This document shows positions 19,385 through 19,527 of a DNA stretch of 19,527 nt, in pieces. The number at the start of each line of letters is the position of its first letter. Position 1 is the first letter of the stretch. The notes under the pieces are model-generated. The model did no database searches. It was given only the letters and a program-made list of their open reading frames with translations, and was not told where the DNA came from. A program made the translations under genes and the position numbers. Source of the stretch: JBBRYK01 sp038237665 (GTDB lineage Bacteria; Actinomycetota; Thermoleophilia; Gaiellales; Gaiellaceae); assembly GCA_038237665.1 (NCBI GenBank), contig JBBRYK010000050.1:1-19527 (forward strand), given 5' to 3'.

Positions 19385-19527
19385 CTCGGACGCTCGCGAT
19401 CAGCTTCCTCTTCGGCGATCTCGATCTCGATCTGCGAGGCGCGGCGCTCGAGCACGGGCGGGCGACCGTGTTCGTTCTGGCTTTTCTTGGCAACGCCGAT
19501 ATCTACGTGCCCGAGGGTGCTGATCAA
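19385..19527 (+). pseudogene. LiaF-like C-terminal domain fragment (5' truncated, runs off window)
   Basis: In a frame different from the cyclase this stretch reads ISFLFGDLDLDLRGAALEHG, then VFVLAFLGNADIYVPEGADQ up to the last base. The repeated FGD/DL...VPEG beta pattern is typical of the LiaF-like C-terminal (cell-wall-active antibiotics response) domain found in membrane-linked actinobacterial proteins. The normal N-terminal part (DUF1707 or transmembrane segments) is absent, because upstream of about 19385 the DNA is cyclase sequence in another frame. The 3' end lies beyond the window. Assignment rests on pattern recall. Confidence 0.55.

Overview
The window is very GC-rich (roughly 70% by eye). 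It carries a PimA-type glycosyltransferase, a DnaQ-UvrC fusion nuclease under a Gram-positive-type LexA box, a 63-residue actinobacterial small protein, MenG, and many leaderless starts preceded by a TANNNT -10 element. Together these point to an actinobacterium, most likely a Thermoleophilia-like soil lineage. The phylum is well supported by gene content; the class is inference. No rRNA, tRNA, CRISPR array or insertion sequence was recognised.

Layout. (1) 1-405: C-terminal TPR part of a regulator that begins outside the window. (2) 406-2781: a decaying accessory segment. It holds a frameshifted cupin copy, a 5' fragment of an aminoglycoside 3-N-acetyltransferase, a small unknown ORF, an intact (R)-hydroxynitrile-lyase-like cupin (1401-1814), and a ROK fructokinase interrupted by one in-frame amber codon. 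(3) 2811-8715, minus strand: a two-HKD phospholipase D-like protein, an adenosine-deaminase-family hydrolase, a membrane-anchored patatin-like phospholipase and a fold-type-I PLP aminotransferase. (4) 8938-10614, plus: a LexA-box promoter driving a DEDDh exonuclease/GIY-YIG/UVR fusion. (5) 10854-14012, plus: an overlapping operon of PimA-like glycosyltransferase, flippase-like membrane protein and glycerate kinase. (6) 13995-17256, minus: a cyclic-nucleotide-binding domain protein, xseB, xseA, a conserved small protein and a long coiled-coil protein. (7) 17282-18729, minus: UbiA-like membrane protein and MenG, with start and stop codons overlapping. (8) 18753-19527, plus: a conserved hypothetical, then a class III cyclase N-terminus that runs after about 28 codons into a LiaF-like domain in another frame.

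How it fits together. DNA repair is represented by the SOS-boxed nuclease and exonuclease VII. Envelope and lipid functions are represented by the glycosyltransferase/flippase pair, the patatin and PLD-like proteins and the quinone methyltransferase. The clearest system-level signal is expression architecture. Nine gene starts have TANNNT exactly 5-7 nt upstream and no Shine-Dalgarno sequence, which implies leaderless mRNAs. Genes inside operons instead use Shine-Dalgarno sites or overlapping start/stop codons. Three genes (patatin, glycerate kinase, cyclase) have conserved N-termini but no ATG, GTG or TTG start in frame, leaving CTG as the best candidate. I did not find a convincing new multi-gene system. 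The best leads are the lipase/deaminase neighbourhood, the LexA-boxed leaderless nuclease and the apparent CTG starts.
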